From: SIG603 sp964370775
Lineage (GTDB): Bacteria > Bacillota > Clostridia > Oscillospirales > Acutalibacteraceae
Length of the DNA: 64,000 nucleotides
Assembly: GCA_964370775.1 (NCBI GenBank)
Contig: CAYJKT010000008.1
Coordinates: 33,613-97,612, forward strand
Direction of reading: 5' to 3'
A program made the position numbers and the translations under genes. Below are positions 43,097-50,957 of this stretch, piece after piece. The notes beneath the pieces were generated by a model. The model was not told the origin of the DNA and made no database searches. It was given only the letters and a program-made list of their open reading frames with translations. Within the stretch, counting starts at the first letter, position 1. Each line of letters begins with the position of its first letter.

Positions 43097-44368
43097 TTAT
43101 AACAAATCTAGGTCTTTCATCAAGTTAGCTCTTTTTTCTATCTCTCGCATTCTAACAAAAACATCGCCGTTTTCAGATGTATTTTTTTTGATATTAAATA
43201 TTTTGTGAAATACATACTGAATAAATGTAAATAGGTGAAATTTGTGACCTTCTTCACTGTGTGTTTCTGGGTTATGAACATTAGAGCGGTGGTTGATTCT
43301 ATCTAACATGTGTCGTTTTTGATTAATAAAATTAAACATAGACACTTTCACTTTGCCACCTTTTTTTACAGTACACGCAGCAATCATGCCATTCATACCG
43401 TTTCTTTCAGGTGTGCTTTTTCCACTATGTCCTCCCTCTTCAATGTCGGAAATCATTGCGTTCATTAGATTTTCAGTATTTTTTTGTTCTGTCATCCCTT
43501 TAATTAAAGATGCGTCTAAACTTAGATATTTTATACATAGCATAAAGAAGACTTTGCTAAAACCAGAGTAATTTAATAGCTCTGCACGTTCCCAAAATTC
43601 TGCCCAGTCTATTTGGTCAGAATATTTTTCTATAAACAGTGTCATATCGCTTAAATATCTAGCACCTGCACCACACAAATAAAAGTGTTTAGCTGTATGG
43701 AATATCATATACAAAAAGCTGTTACTTATGTTCATAGCAAGAACAGGAACACCGTTAACAGTAGAGTGTTCAGCTTTTTCAAAGCTACTTAGTTCTAGTT
43801 CATTTAAACAGTTGAAAAATTTTTCGTTATAGTTTTTGTCTATTAATTCTTCCCACATGCAAGTGTGTACTTCTATATGGGAATCTTTGAAGTAAAAAGT
43901 TTCCTCATTTTCGTTTTCGACACCTGTTTCAGCAGTGTAATTTAATTCATTTAGCAAAATATCTCTAACAACTTCCTTGTCTTCTTCTCTGATTACTATG
44001 TCAGAATCAACAGACATTCTAGCGTTAGGAACTGGGTACATATCAGACAGGAAAGGTCCCTTTATAAGCATAACAGGAAGTTCTTTTTTGTTCAATGTTC
44101 TAAGAACATCTAAAAGATAGGTACGTTTTCTTATTTGAGCAAACCCTATGTTAGCAGTGTAAGATTTCCATTGCGCAAGTAAATCTTCAGGTATATCTAC
44201 TTGGTTTGATATTTTTATAAGTGCAGGGTAGACGATACTTAATAAAACATGGCTTAGGGCAACTTTAGAAAAAGTCGACCAATCTATATCATATTCAGGA
44301 GCTTTTGGTTCTTTTTTGTGTATTGTGCAATCAAGTAAATCTAGCAAATACTGAAATTCACGACTCAT
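43097..44368 (-). CDS. Nucleotidyltransferase family protein (PF14907 type)
   Basis: A 423-residue cytoplasmic protein of the uncharacterised nucleotidyltransferase family that accompanies lasso-peptide and other RiPP clusters. The polymerase-beta-like core shows LPVMLIKGPFLSDMYPVPNARMSVDSDIVI, with the metal pair at Asp121/Asp123, and a later Asp/His region DSHIEVHTCMWEEL. In pseudomycoidin, PsmN of this type acts after the HPr-kinase-like PsmK on the peptide tail. Here it is divergent from two HPr-kinase-like genes. Its C-terminal 90 residues are basic and poorly conserved. The target is unknown. Confidence 0.8.
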   Translation of the reverse strand: MSREFQYLLDLLDCTIHKKEPKAPEYDIDWSTFSKVALSHVLLSIVYPALIKISNQVDIPEDLLAQWKSYTANIGFAQIRKRTYLLDVLRTLNKKELPVMLIKGPFLSDMYPVPNARMSVDSDIVIREEDKEVVRDILLNELNYTAETGVENENEETFYFKDSHIEVHTCMWEELIDKNYNEKFFNCLNELELSSFEKAEHSTVNGVPVLAMNISNSFLYMIFHTAKHFYLCGAGARYLSDMTLFIEKYSDQIDWAEFWERAELLNYSGFSKVFFMLCIKYLSLDASLIKGMTEQKNTENLMNAMISDIEEGGHSGKSTPERNGMNGMIAACTVKKGGKVKVSMFNFINQKRHMLDRINHRSNVHNPETHSEEGHKFHLFTFIQYVFHKIFNIKKNTSENGDVFVRMREIEKRANLMKDLDLL

Positions 44369-44473
44369 ATTAATTATGTATTAGTAAATCTAATACTTTA
44401 CCTCATTTCATTTAATGTAGATAATAAATTATAACACAAAAGTAAGCATAATGCAATAAAATATGAATTAGTA

Positions 44474-44502
44474 TTGACAAAATAATTAAAAAACAATAAA
44501 AT
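44474..44502 (+). promoter_or_regulatory. Promoter of the tandem HPr-kinase-like genes
   Basis: TTGACA (44474-44479), 17 bases, TAAAAT (44497-44502); 5' leader about 25 bases with GGAG site. Confidence 0.75.
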
Positions 44503-44533
44503 ATTATTATAACACGTACGAAATGGAGAAAAT

Positions 44534-45466
44534 ATGTACTATTACATTGTATATGACCAAGTGGTTAAGTCTGATTTTGAACTACCAGAGGGTAAAAAAA
44601 TAGATAAAACTGATAAAGTTGATGTTGAGATAACTTTTGCTAAAACCAGTATGGATATAAAAAATAACGAGAATACTTTTTTCTTTAAAGATGATTGGTA
44701 TTTTTGCAATTTGACAGACAAGCATTTTGTTTTTCACGTTGTAGGTTTTGATTTCGAGGTTACAAACGGAAATAAAATATGTGTGTTTAATGGTAGTGAT
44801 AGTTATTCAAAAGAGCTATTAAGAACATTTACCCTTGGCACTGCATTTGGAATGGTGCTTATGCAGAAAGGTTTTTTGCCTATTCATGGTGCTACAATAG
44901 AAAAAGACGGAAAAGCTACTGTGATAGTTGGCAATTCCGGGGCTGGAAAATCTGCGATAATGGAAGCATTTATTAGAAAAGGGTATAAGTATATAGCAGA
45001 TGATGTGTCTGTCGCTGTGAAAAAAGATGACAGAGTGTATATATTACCAGCGTATTACCAAAGAAAATTGTCGCTTGATGTTGCAGAACTATTGAATATC
45101 GATACTAGTCCGTATATCAAAGTTAATGAAGATAACAGAGATAAACTGTTGATAAGATCACTTGATGACTGGCACGGCGAAGCTTTGCCACTTCATAATA
45201 TTGTTGAAATATATCCAGCGACTAGAAAAGACGGAGAATATTTCGACCCTATTATCAATGAGATAGACGAAAAACAAGCCTTAATGCTTGTGATTAGAAA
45301 TCTATATAGATTAAAATTCTACCAAAACAACAGTAATTTTCCACCACAAAAAATGAAACAACTACTAGAACTTGTGAAAAACACTAAGTTTTATCAATTG
45401 ATACGACCAATGAATGGGAGCACAGTTGATGAATGTATGGAGCTGATAGAAAGGACTGTATTATAA
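44534..45466 (+). CDS. HPr kinase-like protein 1
   Basis: A 310-residue protein of the HprK C-terminal fold found in lasso-peptide and related clusters, where it phosphorylates the peptide. An N-terminal 110-residue beta-rich part precedes the kinase: LPIHGATIEKDGKATVIVG, Walker A GNSGAGKSA at 133-141 and ADD at 155-157 (the usual Mg2+/catalytic acid pair). The last P-loop residue is Ala where Ser/Thr is common. It is followed after one base by a paralogue. The true regulator HprK has a different N-terminus and sits elsewhere, so this is not catabolite control. Target unknown. Confidence 0.82.
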   Translation: MYYYIVYDQVVKSDFELPEGKKIDKTDKVDVEITFAKTSMDIKNNENTFFFKDDWYFCNLTDKHFVFHVVGFDFEVTNGNKICVFNGSDSYSKELLRTFTLGTAFGMVLMQKGFLPIHGATIEKDGKATVIVGNSGAGKSAIMEAFIRKGYKYIADDVSVAVKKDDRVYILPAYYQRKLSLDVAELLNIDTSPYIKVNEDNRDKLLIRSLDDWHGEALPLHNIVEIYPATRKDGEYFDPIINEIDEKQALMLVIRNLYRLKFYQNNSNFPPQKMKQLLELVKNTKFYQLIRPMNGSTVDECMELIERTVL

Positions 45467-45467
45467 A

Positions 45468-46370
45468 ATGATATATAAATTATTTGAACTGAACGTGAAA
45501 TCGTGCGTTACTATTGAGGAAACAGATGCTTTGAGTGACGACACTAGGGTAGATGTTGAAGTTAAGTATGGAGAAATAGACTTAACAAAATATTTTGATG
45601 AAGTAGGAGATGGATTTTTCATCAAAACTCACGGGAGGGAAAACATATTTTTGTCTTGCCCAGTCGGTCTTTTTCATATACATGATGGAAAAGAGATTAC
45701 AATACAAGCGATTGAGGGTAAAACCGAACGAGAGATTAGAGTGTTTTTGTTAGGCTCTGCAATGGGTGCTATACAAATTCAAAGAGGTTACATTCCTGTG
45801 CATGGTGGTGCGATTGTGCATGACGGTAAGACAATAGTGCTGACAGGTAGCCCAGGTGCTGGTAAATCTACCATGACAAGCACATTGGTTAGCTTAGGTT
45901 ATGACTATTTGACTGACGACGTGGCTTCTGTTATTTTTGAAGATGGAATGCCTCTTGTATTACCTGCGTATCCTCAAAGAAAACTTGTTAGAGATGCAGC
46001 AGAAATGCTAGGATATAACCCAGAAAACTTACCAGTGGTTGATGCTGGTAGAGATAAATTTGCGGTTAGAGAGACACATAATTTTGTGAAAAAACCAACA
46101 GAGTTCCATACTTTACTTAAGTTAGTTCCGAACTATGATACAGATGAAGTTGAAGTAACAGAAGTTGATGGTCTAAATAAAATTAAGTTGCTAACACAGA
46201 ATTTATACAGATACACTATGCACATTGTGGGAACAGCGTTTCCACCACAAGACTTTAAAAAAGTTGCAGAAATATCTAAACACACAAAAATGTATATAGT
46301 GGCAGTGCCAAGAAATGCAGAAAGACTTAAAGATTTTGCAAAACAAATTATGGATAAAATAGATTTGTAA
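45468..46370 (+). CDS. HPr kinase-like protein 2
   Basis: A 300-residue paralogue of the preceding gene with the same layout: RGYIPVHGGAIVHDGKTIVLTG, Walker A GSPGAGKST at 127-135, and TDD at 149-151 in YDYLTDDVASV. Both proteins end in a conserved NLYR...FPPQ segment (NSNFPPQKMKQL versus GTAFPPQDFKKV). The start is one base after the first gene's stop, so the pair is cotranscribed and translationally coupled. Two kinases with diverged cores suggest two substrates or a heterodimer. A strong terminator follows. Confidence 0.82.
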   Translation: MIYKLFELNVKSCVTIEETDALSDDTRVDVEVKYGEIDLTKYFDEVGDGFFIKTHGRENIFLSCPVGLFHIHDGKEITIQAIEGKTEREIRVFLLGSAMGAIQIQRGYIPVHGGAIVHDGKTIVLTGSPGAGKSTMTSTLVSLGYDYLTDDVASVIFEDGMPLVLPAYPQRKLVRDAAEMLGYNPENLPVVDAGRDKFAVRETHNFVKKPTEFHTLLKLVPNYDTDEVEVTEVDGLNKIKLLTQNLYRYTMHIVGTAFPPQDFKKVAEISKHTKMYIVAVPRNAERLKDFAKQIMDKIDL

Positions 46371-46397
46371 ATATATCATTTAATATATAGCGAAATA

Positions 46398-46442
46398 AAA
46401 AAGCAAACTATCTCACCGTGAAAAGTGATAGTTTGCTTTTTG
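46398..46442 (+). terminator. Terminator after the HPr-kinase-like pair
   Basis: AAGCAAACTATC and GATAGTTTGCTT form a 12-bp stem (46401-46412 with 46427-46438), followed by TTTT. Confidence 0.88.
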
Positions 46443-46466
46443 TATTTTATGTTATATTTCTTAGTG

Positions 46467-46724
46467 TTAATCAGTTGTTTTTTTCTCAAAAAATAGTTTA
46501 TATATTAAATAGAAATAAGAGAAAAGAGCAATAAATCCAATGATAGGAACTGCCTTTTTTAGCTTGCAACTAAATTTTATACCGATTAAAATTCCGATAA
46601 AAGAGATACATATTTTCATAATTGCAAAATCCATTACGCTGAAATTTTTAACCTTGCCCATAATTAAATCTACTAAATTAACATAGCCGTCTACTACTTT
46701 ACCAATGCAATCACACTTATTCAT
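46467..46724 (-). CDS. Small membrane protein with N-terminal Cys pair, unknown
   Basis: An 85-residue protein starting with a CDC motif (MNKCDC) and carrying two hydrophobic helices (about 32-50 and 58-76). I recognise no family. AAAGGA precedes the ATG at 46724. It lies on the minus strand 55 bases after the glycosylphosphotransferase and could be cotranscribed with it. It is too hydrophobic to be a typical lasso precursor. Confidence 0.55.
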   Translation of the reverse strand: MNKCDCIGKVVDGYVNLVDLIMGKVKNFSVMDFAIMKICISFIGILIGIKFSCKLKKAVPIIGFIALFSYFYLIYKLFFEKKTTD

Positions 46725-46779
46725 AATTTGTCGTCCTTTCTTTCAAATCCTGATTTTATAAAGTTTGAATTAATACCTA

Positions 46780-48168
46780 TTAACTAGCACCTTTACGTGC
46801 AAAAACTACCATAACAGTTTTGAAAATTAGTTTGATATCTAACCATAAAGACCAGTTATCGATATATGATTTATCTAGTCTTACTACTTCTTCAAAATCT
46901 AAAATCTCACTACGTCCACTTGCTTGCCACATTCCTGTAATGCCAGGAATAATGGAAATTCTACGGTGGTGATGTCTTTCATATTTTTCTACTTCGTCAA
47001 GTGTAGGTGGACGAGTACCGACAAGGCTCATATCACCTATAATTACATTAAAAAGTTGAGGAAGCTCATCTATACTAGTTTTTCTAAGGAATTTACCAAC
47101 TTTTGTTATTCTAGGGTCGTTATCCATTTTAAACATCAAACCACCCGCAATTTTGTTTTGCTCCATAAGTTCTTTTTTTCGTTCTTCAGCATCTTTAAAC
47201 ATAGAACGGAACTTGTACATTTTAAAATGCTTTCCGTTTTTACCTACTCTAACTTGGCTGAAGAACACTGGACCTTTAGGGTCTTCTATCTTAATTGCTA
47301 TTGCAGTAAATAGCATTACAGGGGATAAAACTATAAGCGCAAAAGCTGATAATATAATATCTAAAACTGTTTTAGAGAAAATTTGTATGGAGTCCAAAGA
47401 TTTGCTGTGATATGTAAGTATAGGTATAGGTCCTAAGCTACTTACAAACTGATGCGAAACATCTAGTTTATATCCATCTAATAAAATTTTGGTTGTAAGA
47501 CCAACTTCTTCACACACGTTTAGTAAAGATTGAATATCAAATGGAGCAGGATTTGAGCCGTCTATGGTTTGCAAGATAACCACTTCGTCTATTCTCTCTT
47601 GTGTGATAAGTGTTTCGAAGTCACTTTCACTTTGCAAGCGAGGGTCGTCATATTCAAGATGATTACTAACAGTTATTTTCATTGAAGTTTTGCTAATAAA
47701 ATTTGTGTATCTGTCTAAATCATTTTTACTTCCAACAAACAAAACATGAGTTATTGAAACACCTATATTAGAGTTTGCCATTTTTCTATAAACTAAACGC
47801 AATGTTAATAATAGAATAAAACTTAATAAAGAAAAAACAATGATAAATGTTCTTGTAGCAAAAGTTATATCGATTAAATAAGCTACCGAGATGTTACACA
47901 AAAAAGCAGCAAAACACGACGATAAAGTCCGTTTAACAATTCTATCAGTGTAACAAAAGGTCATCACATTGTACATTCTATACCAAATCATAGTTAAAAC
48001 ATATACTACAGAGTTGATGAGCAATGTCCATAAATAGCCAGAAGACAACTGCGTTTCATATATAAATAAATATATATACGAAGATACTAAAAACGCTATT
48101 ATCACCATTAATACGTCCATATAAAGCTTGTGAACTTGAAAATTTGCGTATTCGTTTCGTTTGTGCAT
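46780..48168 (-). CDS. Polyprenyl glycosylphosphotransferase (initiating enzyme of polysaccharide synthesis)
   Basis: Transfers a sugar-1-phosphate from a UDP-sugar to undecaprenyl phosphate, the first step of exopolysaccharide or capsule assembly. The 462-residue protein has four N-terminal helices (about 15-130), a CoA-binding-like domain, a fifth helix near 280 and the catalytic bacterial-sugar-transferase domain: PVFFSQVRVGKNGKHFKMYKFRSM, LRKTSIDELPQLFNV, MSLVGTRPP, and RRISIIPGITGMWQASGR. The sugar could be glucose, galactose or an amino sugar. The upstream region carries paired TTGTTAACAA palindromes. Confidence 0.93.
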   Translation of the reverse strand: MHKRNEYANFQVHKLYMDVLMVIIAFLVSSYIYLFIYETQLSSGYLWTLLINSVVYVLTMIWYRMYNVMTFCYTDRIVKRTLSSCFAAFLCNISVAYLIDITFATRTFIIVFSLLSFILLLTLRLVYRKMANSNIGVSITHVLFVGSKNDLDRYTNFISKTSMKITVSNHLEYDDPRLQSESDFETLITQERIDEVVILQTIDGSNPAPFDIQSLLNVCEEVGLTTKILLDGYKLDVSHQFVSSLGPIPILTYHSKSLDSIQIFSKTVLDIILSAFALIVLSPVMLFTAIAIKIEDPKGPVFFSQVRVGKNGKHFKMYKFRSMFKDAEERKKELMEQNKIAGGLMFKMDNDPRITKVGKFLRKTSIDELPQLFNVIIGDMSLVGTRPPTLDEVEKYERHHHRRISIIPGITGMWQASGRSEILDFEEVVRLDKSYIDNWSLWLDIKLIFKTVMVVFARKGAS

Positions 48169-48215
48169 ATAAACACTTCCTTAAATATAGTAGTATTATA
48201 TAGAATATAGTAATT

Positions 48216-48225
48216 TTGTTAACAA
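48216..48225. promoter_or_regulatory. TTGTTAACAA palindrome, copy 1 near the glycosylphosphotransferase
   Basis: Perfect 10-bp palindrome, about 50 bases before the start codon at 48168, overlapping a possible -35 position for a TATAAT at 48200-48195. It is 19 bases centre to centre from the next copy. Confidence 0.5.
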
Positions 48226-48234
48226 TAAAACAAT

Positions 48235-48244
48235 TTGTTAACAA
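48235..48244. promoter_or_regulatory. TTGTTAACAA palindrome, copy 2 near the glycosylphosphotransferase
   Basis: Second perfect copy, 19 bases from the first. It lies downstream of the stronger candidate promoter at 48285-48314, where a bound protein could block elongation or drive the nearer promoter. Confidence 0.5.
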
Positions 48245-48284
48245 AGTTAGCTAAAAAATATTATATTTGAAATATTATGGATTA

Positions 48285-48314
48285 ATTATATCACGAATAA
48301 TGTTGTAAAGTCAA
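48285..48314 (-). promoter_or_regulatory. Candidate promoter of the glycosylphosphotransferase gene
   Basis: On the minus strand TTGACT (48314-48309), 18 bases, TATAAT (48290-48285), giving a leader of about 110 bases that contains both palindromes. Confidence 0.55.
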
Positions 48315-48443
48315 CAGCAATTATAGGTAAAATTGTAATAAGTTAACCTATATTTATAATATCTGCCCTAAAAATATGATAACCAATTAGTGAAGTTACA
48401 TAATTGTATAACATATTTCTTTAAAGAGAGCAAAATATTAAAA

Positions 48444-48453
48444 TTGTTAACAA
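48444..48453. promoter_or_regulatory. TTGTTAACAA palindrome in the divergent intergenic region
   Basis: Third perfect copy in the 474-bp gap (48169-48642), about 100 bases upstream of the PqqD-type gene's promoter. The rest of the gap is AT-rich and holds no convincing open frame. Confidence 0.4.
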
Positions 48454-48549
48454 ACTTAGTACAAATAATTAATAATATGTTAATATAGATAAAATGATTA
48501 ACAATTAAATAACCAAATATGATAAAACATTCAATAAATTAATATATCA

Positions 48550-48579
48550 TTGACTTTGATTATTTTGATATGGTATAAT
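48550..48579 (+). promoter_or_regulatory. Promoter of the PqqD-B2 gene pair
   Basis: TTGACT (48550-48555), 18 bases, TATAAT (48574-48579). The leader of about 57 bases encodes nothing. Confidence 0.65.
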
Positions 48580-48642
48580 AACCATAGAATGAATAAAGTG
48601 TAAAATTATTCGAAAATTTATTTTTGGAGGGCTCAATATATT

Positions 48643-48924
48643 ATGCAAACAAATTATGTTATTAAAGTATTAAAAAAACCAGATGTAACTGAGCTAGCTG
48701 GTGAGAAAGTAATGATTGATTTCGACACAGGAAAGTTTTTTATGCTGACCGGTTCTGCTAACGATATTTGGGATATGTTAGAAGACGAAATTACATTAGA
48801 GAAGGTTGTTAGTAAACTATTAGATGAGTACGAAGTGGAAAAAGAAGTTTGCACTAAAGAAGTACTAGAATTTATACAAAAACTTTCAGAGATAGGATTT
48901 GTGTCGCTTGAAAAAACAGCTTAA
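48643..48924 (+). CDS. PqqD/RRE family peptide-recognition protein (lasso B1-like)
   Basis: A 93-residue winged-helix protein of the PqqD family. Such RiPP recognition elements bind the leader of a precursor peptide and present it to the maturation enzyme. MIDFDTGKFFMLTGSANDIWDML (about 24-46) is the characteristic segment (in full families, the strand-turn 'G.yy.Ln.t...iW.ll'). TGGAGGG lies before the ATG. The following B2-type protease gene starts inside its end, so the two are coupled. In lasso clusters this gene is called B1. The RRE's usual cyclase partner is absent. Confidence 0.86.
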   Translation: MQTNYVIKVLKKPDVTELAGEKVMIDFDTGKFFMLTGSANDIWDMLEDEITLEKVVSKLLDEYEVEKEVCTKEVLEFIQKLSEIGFVSLEKTA

Positions 48925-49360
48925 ATTATTATATAACTTCTTCTTTAAAACTAGAAGAAGGTCATTAACCCTTTTAACGGTTTTTCACATGGCTGTTTCA
49001 AGGTATAGAATAAAGTATTTTAAAGGTAGTGAACTTCACAAATACCTTGGAACTTTGGGAGAAACTCCTCAAGAAGTGGAACTTACCAAAGACCAAATGC
49101 GTGATTTATATTTTGTTGCTGACAAAGTTAAAAGAGGAGCTAGACGAGTTCCTTGGGATAGCAAATGTCTAGTACAGGCAATGACAGCGCAACGTTTACT
49201 TAAAAAGTATGGAATACAGTCTACTCTTTACCTTGGAGTGGGCAGAGACCACGAGAAAAATGGCGAAATGATAGCCCACGCTTGGGTAAGAGTGGGCAAG
49301 TACTTCGTTTGTGGTGGTGACGGAACAGGGTACGGCAAAGTAGCTTCATTTATTATGTAG
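48899..49360 (+). CDS. Lasso-peptide B2-type transglutaminase-fold protease
   Basis: A 153-residue protein of the Transglut_core3 family (PF13471), which removes leader peptides in lasso-peptide maturation. The catalytic Cys is in VPWDSKCLVQAMTAQRLL (Cys90) and the His in MIAHAWVRVG (His127); an Asp follows at 141. N-terminal KTRRRSLTLLTVFHMAVSRYRIKYF matches the usual hydrophobic N-helix of B2. The start is probably TTG 48899 or TTG 48908, inside the PqqD-type gene. It ends in an 8-base convergent overlap with the histidine kinase. Without cyclase or precursor its role is open. Confidence 0.84.
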   Translation: MCRLKKQLKLLYNFFFKTRRRSLTLLTVFHMAVSRYRIKYFKGSELHKYLGTLGETPQEVELTKDQMRDLYFVADKVKRGARRVPWDSKCLVQAMTAQRLLKKYGIQSTLYLGVGRDHEKNGEMIAHAWVRVGKYFVCGGDGTGYGKVASFIM

Positions 49361-50159
49361 ATTTAGCTATAGGCAAAGATATGCAAAAGCTAGTGCCTTT
49401 TCCGTATTTGCTTGTGCAAGATATTGTGCCGCCGTGTTTTTCTACAATTGTTTTAGCAATAGACAAACCAAGCCCACTGCCTGTTTTTTCAGGTGTTCTA
49501 GCTTTAGACGTGGTAAAAGTTCGCTCAAAGATAAAAGGTAAATTTTCTTCTGAAATACCGCTTCCAGTGTCTGATATACGAATAACCACATAATCATTGT
49601 GATAACTTAAACCTATAGTTATTACATCTTTGCTGTGAGTGTGGTTAATTGAATTAGTTATGATGTTGTCAAGAACCCTTAAAAAATGTTCAGTATCTAA
49701 GTTAACTTCTATATTATCAGTATTTGGCAAAACTAAATGAGATACCCTGTCTTCAAGTCTTCCTGAGATTTCTAGTTGTATGTAGTATTCCTCTATGAAT
49801 GGCAATACCTTTAGAGGTTTTAGTTCAAGTGAAAACTCTGGCTGACTTATTTTTTGTGATAAGTATAACTCACCAATAAGCTTTTCTAAAAAAGATAATC
49901 TCCTATCAACAACATGTAAAAGTTTAGCACTTTCGTTAGCATCAGTTGACTCTTTTCTAAGTCTGTCAACTGCGCTTCGTATAGCTAAAACAGGCGCACG
50001 TAAATCGTGAGATATATTTTCCAGAATTTGTTGCCTAGCTTTTTGTGATTCTTCTAATAGAGCATTCTTTTTTTCAAGTTCTATGTTAAGATTATAAAGA
50101 GTGGTTGATAGTTTATCGATAGTGTTAATATCAGGTGATAAAAACTTATTTTCAGACAT
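49353..50159 (-). CDS. Soluble sensor histidine kinase
   Basis: A 268-residue kinase with no transmembrane segment. A coiled coil (about 10-45) leads into HisKA with the phosphorylated His51 in ENISHDLRAPVLAI, then the ATPase domain: N box NIITNSINHTH, G1 DTGSGIS, F box LPFIFERTF and G2 GSGLGLSIAKTIVEKHGG. It lies eight bases after the response-regulator gene, so it is the partner. The signal must be intracellular or brought by a membrane partner. The gene's 3' end overlaps the B2-type gene's end by eight bases. Confidence 0.92.
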   Translation of the reverse strand: MSENKFLSPDINTIDKLSTTLYNLNIELEKKNALLEESQKARQQILENISHDLRAPVLAIRSAVDRLRKESTDANESAKLLHVVDRRLSFLEKLIGELYLSQKISQPEFSLELKPLKVLPFIEEYYIQLEISGRLEDRVSHLVLPNTDNIEVNLDTEHFLRVLDNIITNSINHTHSKDVITIGLSYHNDYVVIRISDTGSGISEENLPFIFERTFTTSKARTPEKTGSGLGLSIAKTIVEKHGGTISCTSKYGKGTSFCISLPIAKST

Positions 50160-50167
50160 GATTATTC

Positions 50168-50842
50168 CTACTTTCTAATGAACTTATATCCAACAGACCA
50201 AACTGTTTCAATCATTCTAGCAGCCACAGGGTTAGACTCAAGCTTCTTTCTAAGCCTAGAAACACTAACCATTATAGACGCTCTATCTTCTGGACGATAA
50301 CTTCCCCAAATGTTTGTCCCGAGGTCTTCGTAAGTTAAAACATCATTTTTAGAAGACACAAAGAAGTAAAGAATTTCGAATTCTCTAGGGCTTAAGTTAA
50401 ATTCGCTGCCATCGCATGTAACTTTTTTTGACACAAGGTCAATTTCAAGTGGTGGAACAGACAATACGTTAGATACAGGAGTTGAGGTTCTTCTAAGAAC
50501 TGTGATTATGCGTGCGTGAAGCTCGTTGAAACCGAAAGGTTTTTCGATATAATCATCAGCACCCATCATCAAACCACGAACCTTATCCTCCTCGGACACT
50601 CTGCCTGTAATAAAAATAATCGGAGCAGAGCTTAGACTTTTGATTTTATCAAAAGCTGCAAAACCATCAGTATCAGGCATCATAACATCAAGTGTTATGC
50701 AATCAGGTTTTACTTTTTTTAGCAGAGAATATGCAGATTTTGCTGAATTAGCAATATGTATGGTAAAACCTTTATCTTTAAAGCTTGAAGCAAGAATTTC
50801 AAGCATTTCTTTATCATCGTCAATAAATAGCAATGTGTACAT
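50168..50842 (-). CDS. OmpR family response regulator
   Basis: A 224-residue two-component regulator: receiver domain with the acid pair IDDD (7-10), phospho-acceptor Asp52 in CITLDVMMPDTDG and Lys in DYIEKPFG, and a winged-helix DNA-binding domain (about 125-224, LSPREFEILYFF, SIMVSVSRLRKKLE, VWSVGYKFI). It heads the two-gene operon with the kinase and, given its place beside the Wzz-like gene, probably controls the polysaccharide locus. Whether it binds the TTGTTAACAA palindromes is untested; OmpR-type regulators more often bind direct repeats. Confidence 0.94.
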   Translation of the reverse strand: MYTLLFIDDDKEMLEILASSFKDKGFTIHIANSAKSAYSLLKKVKPDCITLDVMMPDTDGFAAFDKIKSLSSAPIIFITGRVSEEDKVRGLMMGADDYIEKPFGFNELHARIITVLRRTSTPVSNVLSVPPLEIDLVSKKVTCDGSEFNLSPREFEILYFFVSSKNDVLTYEDLGTNIWGSYRPEDRASIMVSVSRLRKKLESNPVAARMIETVWSVGYKFIRK

Positions 50843-50871
50843 AGTTTACCCCTTTTCATTATCATAAGTAC

Positions 50872-50900
50872 ATTATATCGCTATTTTAAATATTTTACAA
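50872..50900 (-). promoter_or_regulatory. Promoter of the response regulator-kinase operon
   Basis: On the minus strand TTGTAA (50900-50895), 17 bases, TATAAT (50877-50872). Confidence 0.75.
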
Positions 50901-50957
50901 TACTTATTTGTGAAATATATATAAATCAATTACTATTATATGAATATGGAGAAAAAA

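Noticed and set aside
44534..46370. Genuine HPr kinase (hprK) of catabolite control
   Set aside because: N-terminal domain does not match HprK, the gene is duplicated, and the context is lasso-like and polysaccharide genes.
46467..46724. Small membrane protein as the missing lasso precursor
   Set aside because: Two hydrophobic helices and no leader-type motif; it is better read as a small membrane protein of unknown function.
48169..48642. Lasso precursor peptide in the gap upstream of the PqqD-type gene
   Set aside because: Frames on both strands are shorter than about 25 codons, lack ribosome sites and show no leader or core pattern.
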